Shown one piece after another: positions 16,448 to 25,052 of a stretch of DNA of 64,000 bases (its first letter is position 1; each line of letters begins with the position of its first letter). The position numbers and the translations under genes are program-made. This DNA comes from Paenibacillus sp. J31TS4 (GTDB lineage: Bacteria > Bacillota > Bacilli > Paenibacillales > NBRC-103111), in NCBI RefSeq assembly GCF_018403265.1, contig NZ_BOSI01000001.1:1364001-1428000 (forward strand), read 5' to 3'. The notes below the pieces were generated by a model. It made no database searches and was not told the origin of the DNA. It saw only the letters and a list, made by a program, of their open reading frames with translations.

Positions 16448-16476
16448 ATTATAGTGGCTCCGAGAGCAAAAGTAAA
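16448..16476 (-). promoter_or_regulatory. Sigma-A promoter of the 6S-like RNA
   Basis: On the minus strand, TTTACT (16471-16476), a 17-bp spacer and a perfect TATAAT (16448-16453). Transcription should begin near 16441. Confidence 0.7.
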
Positions 16477-16500
16477 CCGGAAGCCGATCCGATTCCGCTC

Positions 16501-17385
16501 TTATTCTCCCGATCTCGTCGATCCGGACGGCTTGCGCCCGTCCTCATCCGTACGTGGCTCGTTGATGCTTCCATTCTCTCCGCCCTCCGGTAGTTGCCCC
16601 GGCGTCTCGGCTGTGCTCTCCCCGGGAGCCTCTTCCTCCGTCTGGCGGCCCTCCTCTTCCAGGGCTTCGCGCTCGGCCTGCTCCATCCGTTCGCGCTGGT
16701 CCTGCAGCTTAATGTAGCTGCGGTGGAAGTACCAGAACGACGCCGTCGCGATTAGGCTGCAAACGAAGAAGGGAATGAGAAAAGTGAACTGGTAGCTGAA
16801 GAACAGAATCGCTCCTGCCGTGACGACGATCGAGACCGAGGTGATAGGCCGGCCGATCGTGATGAAGAAGCTGTTCTTCAAGAGCTGGCTGAATTTCATG
16901 TGAAAGTGGACCATGATCGACAGGAAGTTCAGAAACGAAGCGGCGGCAATGAAGAACAAGGTGATGAACAAGAAGGACAGAACCCGGAGCATGCCCTGCT
17001 GATTGCCGTAAAAATGATAGTTGACGTACAGCAGAACGCCAAGGAGGAGGTAGAACAGCCCGCCCAGCATGCTCTGCTTATAATTCTCCTTGTAGCCGCG
17101 GAAATACGTTTTGAACAGCGGCACATCCTCGTCTCCCGTTACCCATTTGCGGGCGACGGTGAAGACGGCGGCGGTAGCCGGGACGAGCGTGAAGGGCGAT
17201 AGGATGCCCAATATGACCAGCCCCTGCTTCAGCATGTCCACCGTGACGTCGGGACTGACCATCAGGACGAGCCCGAAGTAGAAAAACGGCAATGAGCAGA
17301 CGAGCCACAGCAGATTGATGACGGTGAGGCGCATCACCCACTCCGAAATACGGTAAAATCCTCCCATGATGCCTCTGAATTCCAA
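16501..17385 (-). CDS. YesL-family membrane protein (DUF624)
   Basis: 294 residues. It opens MEFRGIMGGFYRISEWVMRL, then about five to six membrane helices (LTVINLLWLVCSLPFFYFGL, LFITLFFIAAASFLNFLSIM, VVTAGAILFFSYQFTFLIPF). The last 60 residues are a charged, Glu-rich low-complexity tail (QRERMEQAEREALEEEGRQT), longer than in most YesL proteins. YesL sits beside rhamnogalacturonan genes in B. subtilis and its function is unknown; relatives in Paenibacillus often accompany sugar transporters, though none adjoins here. The TTG start at 17385 follows a run of G at good spacing. Confidence 0.88.
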   Translation of the reverse strand: MEFRGIMGGFYRISEWVMRLTVINLLWLVCSLPFFYFGLVLMVSPDVTVDMLKQGLVILGILSPFTLVPATAAVFTVARKWVTGDEDVPLFKTYFRGYKENYKQSMLGGLFYLLLGVLLYVNYHFYGNQQGMLRVLSFLFITLFFIAAASFLNFLSIMVHFHMKFSQLLKNSFFITIGRPITSVSIVVTAGAILFFSYQFTFLIPFFVCSLIATASFWYFHRSYIKLQDQRERMEQAEREALEEEGRQTEEEAPGESTAETPGQLPEGGENGSINEPRTDEDGRKPSGSTRSGE

Positions 17386-17433
17386 AATCCGGTTCCCCCT
17401 TCAACTCACCTAAAAGCGTTTTCGTATTGTTCC

Positions 17434-17463
17434 ATTATAACGTACTCGCTGTACAGAAGTGAA
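17434..17463 (-). promoter_or_regulatory. Promoter of the YesL gene
   Basis: On the minus strand, TTCACT (17458-17463) and a perfect TATAAT (17434-17439), separated by 18 bp. Confidence 0.5.
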
Positions 17464-17502
17464 GCCATCCTCCTCATCGTTTGAACCTGATTTGTTGAGG
17501 AT

Positions 17503-17534
17503 AAAAAAAACAGACGGGGCGGATGCCCCGTCTG
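17503..17534 (-). terminator. Terminator of the cshA helicase gene
   Basis: Stem CAGACGGGGC (17511-17520) with GCCCCGTCTG (17525-17534), GGAT loop on the plus strand. The minus-strand transcript ends in eight Us (17510-17503). Confidence 0.85.
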
Positions 17535-17562
17535 TCTGAGAGCCCGGATATATGGATGACGG

Positions 17563-19104
17563 TTAGTCGCGGTAGCCGCCGTCGCGGTCACGGTCCCGAT
17601 CGCGGTTGAAACTGCTGCCGCGGTCGCGGTTATAGCCGCCGCGCCCGTCGCCGTCACGGCGCTGGTAGCCGCCTCTGCTGTCGCTGCGGCCGCCGCCAGG
17701 CCGGTCGTTGCGGCGGTAATTGGAGCCGTAGCCGCCGCCAGGCCGGCGTCCGGACGAGCGGACGTCGTTGCGTCTTTTCTTCGCACGGATCGGATCCTCC
17801 GGCGTGAGCTCGATGTTGACTTCCTTGCTATCGCCGGTGATCATCTTGAGCGAAGCCGCGAGCAGGGCTACCGAATCGTATTGCTCAAGCAGCTGAATAG
17901 CCACTCCCTTGAACTCGCCGGCCGACTCGCTGTTGACGATCTCGAGCAGGCGCTCCGCCACGATCCGCTGCTTGCCTTCGATTGCTTCCGCGAGGGAAGG
18001 AACAGGCTTACGGGTGATCTTGTGACGGGTGACGCGCTCGATGAAGCGCAGATGGTCGATCTCGCGCGGCGTAACAAAGGTCCAAGCAGTCCCTTCCTTG
18101 CCGGCGCGGCCGGTACGGCCGATGCGGTGAACGTAGCTCTCGGGATCCTGCGGCAGGTCGAAGTTGACGACATGGCTGACGCCGGAGACGTCGAGGCCGC
18201 GAGCCGCCACGTCGGTCGCGACGAGTACGTCAATGCTTCCGTCGCGGAACTTGCGCATAACGTTGTCGCGCTGGTTCTGCGACAGGTCGCCGTGCAGGCC
18301 TTCCGCGGAGTAGCCGCGCTTCTGGAGCGCTTCGGACAGCTCGTCGACGCGGCGCTTCGTCCGGCCGAAGATAATGGCAAGCTCAGGTGCTTCCATGTCG
18401 ATCAAGCGGCAGAGAGCTTCGAACTTCTGCTTCTCCTGCACTTCGATGTACGCCTGCTGGATAAGAGGTGCGCTAACCTGCTTCGGAATGACCGAGACAT
18501 GCTCCGGGTTCCGAAGGAACTGGTTGGCGAGCTTCTGGATGTTCGGCGGCATGGTGGCCGAGAACAGCATCGTATGGCGATCTTCGGGCACGAGGCTCAG
18601 GATGGACTGAATGTCTTCCATGAAGCCCATGTCGAGCATCTCGTCCGCTTCGTCGAGCACGACGGTCTCGACGTCGTCGAGCTTGATCGTCTTGCGGTTG
18701 ATATGGTCGAGCAGACGGCCCGGCGTGCCGATAATAATCTGCGGACGCTTCTTCAGAGCACGGATCTGCTTCACGATATCCTGGCCGCCGTAGATCGGCA
18801 GCGAGCGGATGCCCTTGAACCGGCCCAGCTTCTCGATCTCCTCGGCCACCTGAATGGCCAGCTCGCGCGTCGGGCACATGACGAGCGCGACGATCTTGTC
18901 CTGGGTAGTCTGAATCTTATGAATAAGCGGAATGCTGAACGCAGCCGTCTTCCCGGTACCGGTTTGGGCTTGGCCAATCAGATCGTGGCCTTCCATGGCA
19001 AGCGGAATCGTTTTTTCCTGAATCGGAGTGGATTCTTCAAACCCCATCTCGGTAATGGCTCGGAGGACCTTGGGTTCGAGACCGAATTCACTAAATGTTT
19101 TCAA
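17563..19104 (-). CDS. cshA: DEAD-box RNA helicase, CshA type
   Basis: 513 residues. The full set of helicase motifs is present: Q motif FEESTPIQ (22-29), AQTGTGKT (46-53), PTRELA (78-83), TPGR (127-130), DEAD (151-154), SAT (182-184), and in the second RecA domain ARGLDV and [10 protein letters not shown]. The C-terminal 75 residues are an Arg/Gly/Asp-rich RNA-binding tail ([26 protein letters not shown]). CshA unwinds RNA in cold adaptation, ribosome assembly and the RNA degradosome. The TTG start at 19104 follows AAAGGAG. The mRNA has a leader of about 180 nt with two hairpins. Codon use in the tail creates short repeats on the DNA. Confidence 0.95.
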   Translation of the reverse strand: MKTFSEFGLEPKVLRAITEMGFEESTPIQEKTIPLAMEGHDLIGQAQTGTGKTAAFSIPLIHKIQTTQDKIVALVMCPTRELAIQVAEEIEKLGRFKGIRSLPIYGGQDIVKQIRALKKRPQIIIGTPGRLLDHINRKTIKLDDVETVVLDEADEMLDMGFMEDIQSILSLVPEDRHTMLFSATMPPNIQKLANQFLRNPEHVSVIPKQVSAPLIQQAYIEVQEKQKFEALCRLIDMEAPELAIIFGRTKRRVDELSEALQKRGYSAEGLHGDLSQNQRDNVMRKFRDGSIDVLVATDVAARGLDVSGVSHVVNFDLPQDPESYVHRIGRTGRAGKEGTAWTFVTPREIDHLRFIERVTRHKITRKPVPSLAEAIEGKQRIVAERLLEIVNSESAGEFKGVAIQLLEQYDSVALLAASLKMITGDSKEVNIELTPEDPIRAKKRRNDVRSSGRRPGGGYGSNYRRNDRPGGGRSDSRGGYQRRDGDGRGGYNRDRGSSFNRDRDRDRDGGYRD

Positions 19105-19301
19105 TGCGACATTTCTCCTTTAAATAGGCGCTGTCCGCGCCTCTTCTGTTTAGTTGACTTAAGTGCGACGGTTCGACATGAATTCTCCACTTCTATCTTC
19201 TCCATCCGGACCTCTCACGATTACAAACAAAAAAGCATTTTCCTTCATCGGAAAATACCGCCGTACTGCCGTACTTAAGAGCAATATAAGAAAGTATAGC
19301 A
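19105..19301 (-). promoter_or_regulatory. Long structured 5' leader and promoter of cshA
   Basis: An extended -10 (TGCTATACT; TATACT at plus-strand 19293-19298) predicts a start near 19287 and a leader of about 183 nt. In it, ATTTTCC pairs with GGAAAAT around a GATGAA-type loop (plus-strand 19236-19257) and is followed by six Us, an attenuator-like terminator. A second hairpin, GGCGC-GGACA-GCGCC, lies at about 19127-19142, just before the ribosome site. Cold-inducible helicase genes commonly have such leaders. Confidence 0.45.
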
Positions 19302-19416
19302 CATCCCGACTATTCTTTACCAGTTTCCAGCCCGCCTTTTTGGAAAATGCGAAACCGGCCGGCCGCAGGGACGTATATAAAAGTATGTTCCCACCCGATA
19401 GAGGAGAGTTGACCTT

Positions 19417-19950
19417 ATGTCCATTATAAAACGTATCGGCTCCATTCTGAAGAGCAACAAACAGCAGCCCGCCCCCGTCGTCTCCCTCCCGTTCGAGGAT
19501 TCGGCTGTCGGCGATATCGTCACCGTCGATCTCGAGCAGTACGTGATCAGCGGCAAGGTTTCCTACTACGACCGGGGGCATGCCCCGCACCGGTTCGCCT
19601 ATTATTTGCAGAACGGCAGCGAGATTTCGTGCCTGATCGTCGAGAAGGGGCGCAAGTACGAGTGCTTCCTTTGCTCCTTCCTCGAAGGAGCGCTCGATGA
19701 CCCGAACGACGTGCCTACAAGGCTCGACGTAGACGGTGAGGTTCACTATGAGCTCGAGTGGCACCGCTCCGACCTGACCAAGGCCGAAGGCAAGACCGAC
19801 TTCCGCAGCGGTGACGAAGCGCTCCTGTGGCGTTATTTTTCCACCGAGGACCGGTACTTCTTCCTGCAATGGCAGGACGGCAAATTCATCGCCCTGCAAG
19901 GACACCGCACCCCTGAAGCCGACGTCAAATTCATGAGAACCGCCCACTAA
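19417..19950 (+). CDS. DUF4178-like protein
   Basis: 177 residues, soluble, with no signal peptide or membrane segment. The middle (AVGDIVTVDLEQYVISGKVS and YYLQNGSEISCLIVEKGRKY) fits the beta-rich DUF4178 pattern, a small domain of unknown role often encoded beside DUF4247 and membrane-stress genes. The start at 19417 follows GAGGAG. The next gene begins 18 bp downstream and is the usual DUF4247 partner, so the two probably form an operon. No biochemical function is known. The assignment rests on pattern and neighbour together. Confidence 0.65.
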   Translation: MSIIKRIGSILKSNKQQPAPVVSLPFEDSAVGDIVTVDLEQYVISGKVSYYDRGHAPHRFAYYLQNGSEISCLIVEKGRKYECFLCSFLEGALDDPNDVPTRLDVDGEVHYELEWHRSDLTKAEGKTDFRSGDEALLWRYFSTEDRYFFLQWQDGKFIALQGHRTPEADVKFMRTAH

Positions 19951-19967
19951 GACAGGAGGTGATCGGC

Positions 19968-20756
19968 ATGAACGGGAAGAAGCGTTGGCCGGCCTGGATC
20001 GCCGCCCTGCTCGTCTTCACCCTTCTCGTCGGCTGCTCCGATGCCGGCAGCTATGTCAAGGAGCATTATCCGCTGACCGACGTGCAGGGCTCGGGCAAGG
20101 ACATCTCCAAGATCTATCTTGTGGAGGGCAAGAACGTACCCCAGGTGGCGAAGGAGATTGCCTCTTCGGAGAAGCCCAAGGAAGTCAGCGAGGACAGCAA
20201 TGACCGGATGTTCCTGCTGTACACCGACAAGCTGATCAATCTGCAGAAGGATCCCGAGGACGACAGCAACACGCTCGTGGAGGTCAGCACGGTCGAGTAC
20301 GTGAAGAACCATTACGACAACTCGTTCCTGGAGGGCTATCTGACCGCCAGCCTGCTGCAGTCGCTGTTCGGCAGCGGCGGAGGCTTCTTCGGCGGAGGCT
20401 CCTCCGGCAAAACGTACCGCGGCTATTCGTCGGATACGAAGAATTACTCTGGCCGCGGCGATCCATCCACGGACAGCTCGTCGAAGACCAAGACGCCGGC
20501 GACGACCGACCGGACGGGAAGCTTCAACACGAAGCCCGGCTCGAGCGATTCCGGCTCCTCCTCGAGTACCGCGCCCAAGGCCGGATCGTCCGGGAGCTTC
20601 AACACCAAGCCTTCCACAGGCTCGAGCTCTTCGAGCAGCAAGAGCTCGAGCAGCTCAAGCGCCCGCAAGAGCGACGGCTCCAGTCCGTCATATAAGAGCA
20701 AAACTACGGCGCCGAAGACCAGCAGCCGATCCGGCTCGTTCTCAAAAAGAAGGTAG
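19968..20756 (+). CDS. DUF4247 family lipoprotein
   Basis: 262 residues from ATG 19968 (AGGAGGTG upstream; a GTG at 19959 overlaps that site). A lipoprotein signal is seen: MNGKKRWPAWIAALLVFTLL then VGCSD, with the acylated Cys at about residue 23. The conserved part (about 25-130: SYVKEHYPLTDV, SKIYLVEGKNVPQVAKEIAS, NDRMFLLYTDKLINLQKDPE) is DUF4247. After a Gly-rich stretch (SGGGFFGGGSSG), the C-terminal 110 residues are Ser/Lys/Thr-rich low complexity with the repeated unit GSFNTKPGS, probably a disordered wall-spanning tail. Function unknown; paired with the DUF4178-like gene. Confidence 0.8.
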   Translation: MNGKKRWPAWIAALLVFTLLVGCSDAGSYVKEHYPLTDVQGSGKDISKIYLVEGKNVPQVAKEIASSEKPKEVSEDSNDRMFLLYTDKLINLQKDPEDDSNTLVEVSTVEYVKNHYDNSFLEGYLTASLLQSLFGSGGGFFGGGSSGKTYRGYSSDTKNYSGRGDPSTDSSSKTKTPATTDRTGSFNTKPGSSDSGSSSSTAPKAGSSGSFNTKPSTGSSSSSSKSSSSSSARKSDGSSPSYKSKTTAPKTSSRSGSFSKRR

Positions 20757-20786
20757 CCGGCTGAGCAGCGGCCGGCCCGCCCCTTC

Positions 20787-20813
20787 CCCCTTCCGATCGC
20801 CGGAAGGGGTTTT
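20787..20813 (+). terminator. Terminator after the DUF4247 gene
   Basis: Stem CCCCTTCCG (20787-20795) with CGGAAGGGG (20801-20809), ATCGC loop and a four-T tail. Confidence 0.8.
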
Positions 20814-20937
20814 GGCATGCAGCCCTACTATGGCAAAATAGCCCATTACTACGGTGCTTCAAGACAGTGATTCCGCTTCTCGAATCGATTATACTGGCAG
20901 GAGACAAACTACTAAGCAAAAAAAGGTGTGGACCTGC

Positions 20938-21762
20938 TTGAAAAGAACCGTCGGCGAAATTCTCGTGATTATTTTGGGTGCGCTGCTCATCTCCTCCAGC
21001 TTCAATCTGCTGCTCATTCCCCACCAGCTGCTGAGCGGAGGGGTATCCGGGATCGCCATGCTCGTCGGTTACTTCACCGACTGGAATATCGGCATATTGT
21101 ACTTCATCTTCAACCTCCCTCTCATCGTCTGGGGACTTCTCGTCATCGGGCGCCGCTTCGTCGTGCTCAGCGTCGTCTCCGTCATCTTCACCACCTGGTT
21201 TATGCAGCTGGTTCCGGTTGTGCAGGTGACGTCCGATGCGATTCTCGGGGCCGTCTTCGGCGGCGTGCTGATCGGACTTGGCACCGGCATATCCCTGCGG
21301 GCCGGCGGGTCAACGGGCGGCTTCGACATTGTCGGCTCCATCATCACCCGGAAGCACGATTTTCCGCTCGGGACGTTTCTCTTTGTACTCAATGGCGTCG
21401 TCATCATCGCACTTGGGTATTTTAAAGATAATTGGGATCTGGCCCTCTACTCCATGCTGTCCATGTATATCACAGGCAAGCTCGTCGATACGATCCATAT
21501 CCGTTATGTCAAAGTAACGGCCTTCATCGTGACCCACCGGCAGCAGGAAATGCTGGACGAGCTTGTCCGCCTGCCGCGCGGGGTGACGGTCATGGAAACC
21601 GAAGGCGGCTACACGAAGTCCAAGCACTGCATGCTCATGACCGTGACGACCCGATACGAGCTGGCCGAGCTGAAACGGATCGTCCGCGAGACCGATCCGA
21701 AGGCGTTCGTCAACGTGGTGGAGACCGCGGCCGTCTGGGGAGAGTTCCGCCGGAATTTATAA
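20938..21762 (+). CDS. YitT family membrane protein
   Basis: 274 residues from TTG 20938 (AAGGTG 9 nt upstream). The frame is open back to a GTG at 20854 without a ribosome site, and a GTG at 20926 is also possible. About five membrane helices are followed by a cytoplasmic C-terminal DUF2179 domain (VTAFIVTHRQQEMLDELVRL, GVTVMETEGGYTKSKHCMLM). The signature LLSGGVSGIAML and RAGGSTGGFDIVGSII are typical. Function is unknown; members are widespread in Bacillales. Preceded by a terminator, so it is probably a single-gene unit. Confidence 0.88.
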   Translation: MKRTVGEILVIILGALLISSSFNLLLIPHQLLSGGVSGIAMLVGYFTDWNIGILYFIFNLPLIVWGLLVIGRRFVVLSVVSVIFTTWFMQLVPVVQVTSDAILGAVFGGVLIGLGTGISLRAGGSTGGFDIVGSIITRKHDFPLGTFLFVLNGVVIIALGYFKDNWDLALYSMLSMYITGKLVDTIHIRYVKVTAFIVTHRQQEMLDELVRLPRGVTVMETEGGYTKSKHCMLMTVTTRYELAELKRIVRETDPKAFVNVVETAAVWGEFRRNL

Positions 21763-21855
21763 CGGCACCACGGCCCAGACCAGCATATTTTTCCATCCTG
21801 TTCCCAGGAACGTTCGGACTTCCCGCGAATTGCCATACTTTTCGGCGTTTGGCTA

Positions 21856-21864
21856 TGGTATACT
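21856..21864 (+). promoter_or_regulatory. Extended -10 promoter of the small unknown gene
   Basis: TGGTATACT: TG at 21856-21857 and TATACT at 21859-21864. The predicted leader runs about 90 nt to the start at 21970. Confidence 0.45.
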
Positions 21865-21969
21865 TAAGTTGTCAATTTCATAAGTTCTGGCAAGGCAGCT
21901 TTCCTTGTTTCGGGTTCGAATCTTTCCCTGAGCGCCAACCTTACTACTAAGATTGGAGAGGTGATGAAG

Positions 21970-22158
21970 ATGGAAACCGTAAAACTGTCCAGGATTGTTA
22001 TGAAATTAACACCCGAACTATATTCGTCTTTAAAGCCTAACGAACTCAATTCCGAAATTGTCCTTGCCAACGGCATCGATGCATTAGAGAGCGAAGATGC
22101 GCTGGAAATTATCCAGTACAGCATCTCCGAGCACCAAAAAGACGCGCCTCTGCAATAG
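21970..22158 (+). CDS. Small conserved-looking protein of unknown function
   Basis: 62 residues from ATG 21970, eight bases after GGAGAGG; two in-frame starts lie just upstream (21961 GTG, 21964 ATG). The product begins METVKLSRIVMKLTPELYSS and is acidic and soluble, with two probable helices (LNSEIVLANGIDALESEDAL, EIIQYSISEHQK). It has a promoter of its own and a terminator whose loop contains the stop codon, so it is a compact independent gene. I recognise no family. Base use is more AT-rich than its neighbours. Confidence 0.65.
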   Translation: METVKLSRIVMKLTPELYSSLKPNELNSEIVLANGIDALESEDALEIIQYSISEHQKDAPLQ

Positions 22159-22174
22159 AGGGCGTCTTTTTTTC
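22136..22174 (+). terminator. Terminator overlapping the end of the small gene
   Basis: AAAAAGACGC and CCTC pair with GAGG and GCGTCTTTTT around a TGCAATA loop that holds the TAG stop, with a seven-T tail. Confidence 0.75.
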
Positions 22175-22402
22175 GTTTGGCGGGGAAGCCTATCCCCAAG
22201 AGAGGCCTGCCCTGCCCCGCTCCGTCCGATCTTCCGGCGGCAGTCCCTCGGATTAAGCAAAAATAGGGACGCGGGACCTTCCTCCCGGCGTACCGTTCCC
22301 CTATAATAAAGATGTTTCATCGCGAAACCGGACGGTTAAGGAGAGAGACATGTCCGCACATTTTGACGTGTGATTCGGCAAGCAAGACAGGGGAGAGATG
22401 GC

Positions 22403-23563
22403 ATGGAAATGATACTGGCATTGTTGATGATGGTCTGGGGGAATGCGTCCGCCGCCGATCCCGGCCTAACGCTCGACCGGCTGGTGCAGGCCGCCGAGGC
22501 CGCGCCCGCCATCGCCCAAGCGGACGGCTCCGCCGATCCGCTGAAGCCGCTCATCAAGAGCGATCCGCAGAAGGACGCGCCGAAGGTCAAGGGAGTCTAC
22601 GCCACCGCCCACAGCGCGGGAGGCGCCCGGCTCGATACGCTGCTGAAGCTTCTCGACGAGACCGAGCTGAATTCACTCGTTGTCGACATCAAGGACGACT
22701 GGGGCAATCTTACATACGATATGGGCAGCGACAAGCTGAACGAGCTCGGCACGACCCAGCGCATCATTCGGGATATGCCCGCGCTGATGGAGAAGCTCAA
22801 GGAGCATGACGTGTACCCGATAGCGCGGATCGTGGTGTTCAAGGATACGATGCTGGCCAAGAAGCGGCCCGATCTGTCGTTCCTCAACCCGGACGGCACG
22901 TTGTGGGGCAACGGGAAGAACCCGCCGGACAGCTTCGTCAATCCTTACCAGAAGGAAGTGTGGGAGTATAACGTCGAAGTCGCCAAGGAGGCTGTCAAAG
23001 CCGGCTTCAAGGAGATCCAGTTCGACTACGTCCGCTTCCCCGAAGGCTTCGAGAACCGGGCGGATATTCTGAAGTACGAGAAGGACGAGCGGTCGCGCAT
23101 CGACGCCGTTGCCGGCTTCATCAAGTACGCCCGGGAGCAGCTGAGCCCGCTGGGCGTCCGGGTGTCGGTCGACATCTTCGGCTATGCCGCCTCGGTGCCC
23201 GCGGCCGAAGGGATCGGGCAGGATTTTCAGAAGATCTCGCAGAACGTCGATGTCATCTGCCCGATGATCTATCCGAGCCATTACAGCACCGGCTGGTTCG
23301 GCGCCAAAGTGCCGGACGCCGCCCCTTACCAGACGATCAGCGGAGCGAGCGTCGACACGCACAAGAAGCTCGAGCCGCTGGCTGAGCTGAAGCCGGTCGT
23401 CCGGCCGTGGATTCAGGATTTTACCGCCACCTGGGTGCCGGGACATATCAAGTACGGCAAGCAGCAGCTGGACGACCAGATCCGGGCGCTAAAGGATAAC
23501 GGCATCGACGAGTATCTGCTGTGGAACGCGGCCAATACGTATACGCCGGGCGTCCAATACTAG
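22403..23563 (+). CDS. Secreted putative glycoside hydrolase (DUF4015/COG1306 family)
   Basis: 386 residues from ATG 22403 (GGGGAG upstream). A short signal peptide, MEMILALLMMVWGNASAADP, is predicted. The conserved core starts KVKGVYATAHSAGG and includes LNSLVVDIKDDWGNLTYD, PIARIVVFKDTMLAKKRPDL, EIQFDYVRFPEG and VDVICPMIYPSHYS, a TIM-barrel related to glycosidase families, with Asp/Glu in DIKDDWG and QFDYVRFP as likely catalytic residues. COG1306 members are presumed polysaccharide hydrolases, but no substrate is established. A bidirectional terminator follows at 23585-23628. It appears to be transcribed alone. Confidence 0.88.
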   Translation: MEMILALLMMVWGNASAADPGLTLDRLVQAAEAAPAIAQADGSADPLKPLIKSDPQKDAPKVKGVYATAHSAGGARLDTLLKLLDETELNSLVVDIKDDWGNLTYDMGSDKLNELGTTQRIIRDMPALMEKLKEHDVYPIARIVVFKDTMLAKKRPDLSFLNPDGTLWGNGKNPPDSFVNPYQKEVWEYNVEVAKEAVKAGFKEIQFDYVRFPEGFENRADILKYEKDERSRIDAVAGFIKYAREQLSPLGVRVSVDIFGYAASVPAAEGIGQDFQKISQNVDVICPMIYPSHYSTGWFGAKVPDAAPYQTISGASVDTHKKLEPLAELKPVVRPWIQDFTATWVPGHIKYGKQQLDDQIRALKDNGIDEYLLWNAANTYTPGVQY

Positions 23564-23584
23564 CGGAAGAAGCGACCCAACGAG

Positions 23585-23628
23585 AAAAAGGCTGCCCCGG
23601 CCCGTACTAGCGCGGAGGCAGCCTTTTT
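23585..23628. terminator. Bidirectional terminator
   Basis: AAAAAGGCTGCC (23585-23596) pairs perfectly with GGCAGCCTTTTT (23617-23628) across a 20-nt loop. It serves the glycosidase gene and the minus-strand DUF3906 gene. Confidence 0.8.
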
Positions 23629-23658
23629 CGATATCCGATCCATGCCGAATCGGACGGG

Positions 23659-23872
23659 TCAGGGAGCCGGCTTCGTTTCGATGACGAATCCGGTTCCCTT
23701 CTCCAGCCGCTTCTTTTCCACGAGGACCGTCTCGCGGACATCCGGGGCTTTGACATAATGGCGAACGAGCTGGCTTTCCGCCGCGGCGAACGCCTTGTCG
23801 TCGGACTCCGCCGCGACGATCAGATAAATTATCTGAATCCTCCAGCGTCACTTCAATCTTGTATAGATACAT
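23659..23872 (-). pseudogene. DUF3906-like small protein gene with a one-base frameshift
   Basis: The start (ATG 23872, AGGTGG at 5-nt spacing) gives MYLYKIEVTLED. After that, the family-like sequence continues only in the next frame: IIYLIVAAESDDKAFAAAES, then RHYVKAPDVRETVLVEKKRL and GFVIETKPAP, ending TGA at 23659. The span is 214 nt, one more than a multiple of three. The switch falls in TCAG (plus-strand 23833-23836), at the edge of a palindrome TCAGATAA-A-TTATCTGA. DUF3906 proteins are about 65 residues, of unknown function, in Bacillales. Either a recent pseudogene, a programmed shift (no slippery run is seen) or a sequencing error. Confidence 0.7.
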
Positions 23873-23982
23873 CCTGTCCACCTACCGCTACTTTTCTCAG
23901 TTTAGCACGCCCGGCGGCTCTCCGCACTGCTGCGCGAGCCGAAACCGCCGTTATCATCTCTAACCGCTAGGAGGAACCGCTC

Positions 23983-24936
23983 ATGCACATTGTAGCCGCC
24001 ACTTCCCTGAAGATGCTTCCCTTCGTCGAGCAATGGCCCGCCGATCTCCAGAAACGTCTCCGCATCGCCTGGTTCGCCTCAATCGACGAGGCGGAGCCGT
24101 ATCTGGCGGAGGCCGACGCTCTGCTTGTCCAAAGCCGCTTGAACGCCGCCCAGCTGGCCAAAGCCGAGCGGGTCCGCTGGATCCATTCGCTCTCGGCGGG
24201 AGTCGACCGGATGCCGCTCGCCGAGATGGCGGAGCGCGGCATCCGGCTGTCGAACAGCTCGGGCGTCCATACGATCCAGATGAGCGAATACGCGCTTGCC
24301 ATGATGCTGCAGCTCGTGCGCGAGGCGCCCGCCTACCTGCGCATGCAGCAGCAGAAGCAGTGGAAAGGCGGCCCCCCGATCGGCGAGCTGTATGGCAAGA
24401 CGGTCGGCGTCCTGGGCCCCGGGGCGATCGGCCGGGGCATTGCCCCCCGCGCAGCCGCATTCGGCATGCGGGTGATCGGCTACAGCCGGTCGGGCCGTCC
24501 GGTCGAAGGCTTCGAGACCGTCTATACCGGTTCCGACGGCCTGACTGCGCTGCTTGAGGCGAGCGATTTCGTCATCAATCTGCTGCCCGGCACGGCGGAA
24601 ACCCACCACCTGCTCAAGCTGGAGCAGTTCCGGCAGATGAAGACGTCCGCCTGCTTCCTCAACCTCGGCCGCGGCAACGTGGTCCGCGAGCCGGACCTGA
24701 TCCGCGCCCTGGAGGAGGGGACGATCGCCGGCGCCGCGCTGGATGTATTCGAGGAGGAGCCCCTGCCGCCCGAATCGCCGCTCTGGACAATGGAGCAGGT
24801 CATTCTGACGCCGCACATTGCCGGGCTGTCTCCCCATTACGCCGAGCGGGCTGCCGAGATCTACTTCCGCAACATTCGCTCGTATCTGAATGGAGAGAAG
24901 CTCGAGAACGAGGTGTCCTACGAGAACGGATACTAA
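23983..24936 (+). CDS. D-2-hydroxyacid dehydrogenase
   Basis: 317 residues. NAD-binding motif GKTVGVLGPGAIGRGIAPRA, substrate Arg in FLNLGRGNVVREPDLIRALE, Glu in DVFEEEPLP and catalytic His in VILTPHIAGL. Mid-length NAD-linked dehydrogenase of the phosphoglycerate/glyoxylate-reductase group; the substrate is not predictable. It differs clearly from the copy at 9424-10413, so this is not a recent duplication. The start follows AGGAGG. A bidirectional terminator lies at 24966-24995, between it and pfkA. Confidence 0.9.
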   Translation: MHIVAATSLKMLPFVEQWPADLQKRLRIAWFASIDEAEPYLAEADALLVQSRLNAAQLAKAERVRWIHSLSAGVDRMPLAEMAERGIRLSNSSGVHTIQMSEYALAMMLQLVREAPAYLRMQQQKQWKGGPPIGELYGKTVGVLGPGAIGRGIAPRAAAFGMRVIGYSRSGRPVEGFETVYTGSDGLTALLEASDFVINLLPGTAETHHLLKLEQFRQMKTSACFLNLGRGNVVREPDLIRALEEGTIAGAALDVFEEEPLPPESPLWTMEQVILTPHIAGLSPHYAERAAEIYFRNIRSYLNGEKLENEVSYENGY

Positions 24937-24965
24937 CTAGAGCCGGCAGCAGGCGCCCCCTTACC

Positions 24966-24995
24966 AAAAAAACGACCGCCAGAACGGCGGTCGTT
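24966..24995. terminator. Bidirectional terminator between the dehydrogenase and pfkA
   Basis: AACGACCGCC (24971-24980) with GGCGGTCGTT (24986-24995), AGAAC loop, with an A-run on the left for the minus-strand unit. Confidence 0.85.
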
Positions 24996-25052
24996 TGTTA
25001 TGACTTCCTTAAGACCCTGTCTGGAGTCGTACGGCGGCTGGCCGCGATCGGC

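Noticed and set aside
17563-17760. CRISPR-like short repeats
   Set aside because: They are codons of the Arg/Asp/Gly-rich tail of CshA, not spaced identical repeats.
20460-20756. Repeat array in a Ser-rich stretch
   Set aside because: It is an in-frame low-complexity tail of the DUF4247 lipoprotein (repeated GSFNTKPGS), not a DNA repeat element.
9424-24936. The two 2-hydroxyacid dehydrogenases as a recent duplication
   Set aside because: Their motifs differ (GGGRAG versus GPGAIG, different flanking sequence), so they are separate family members.
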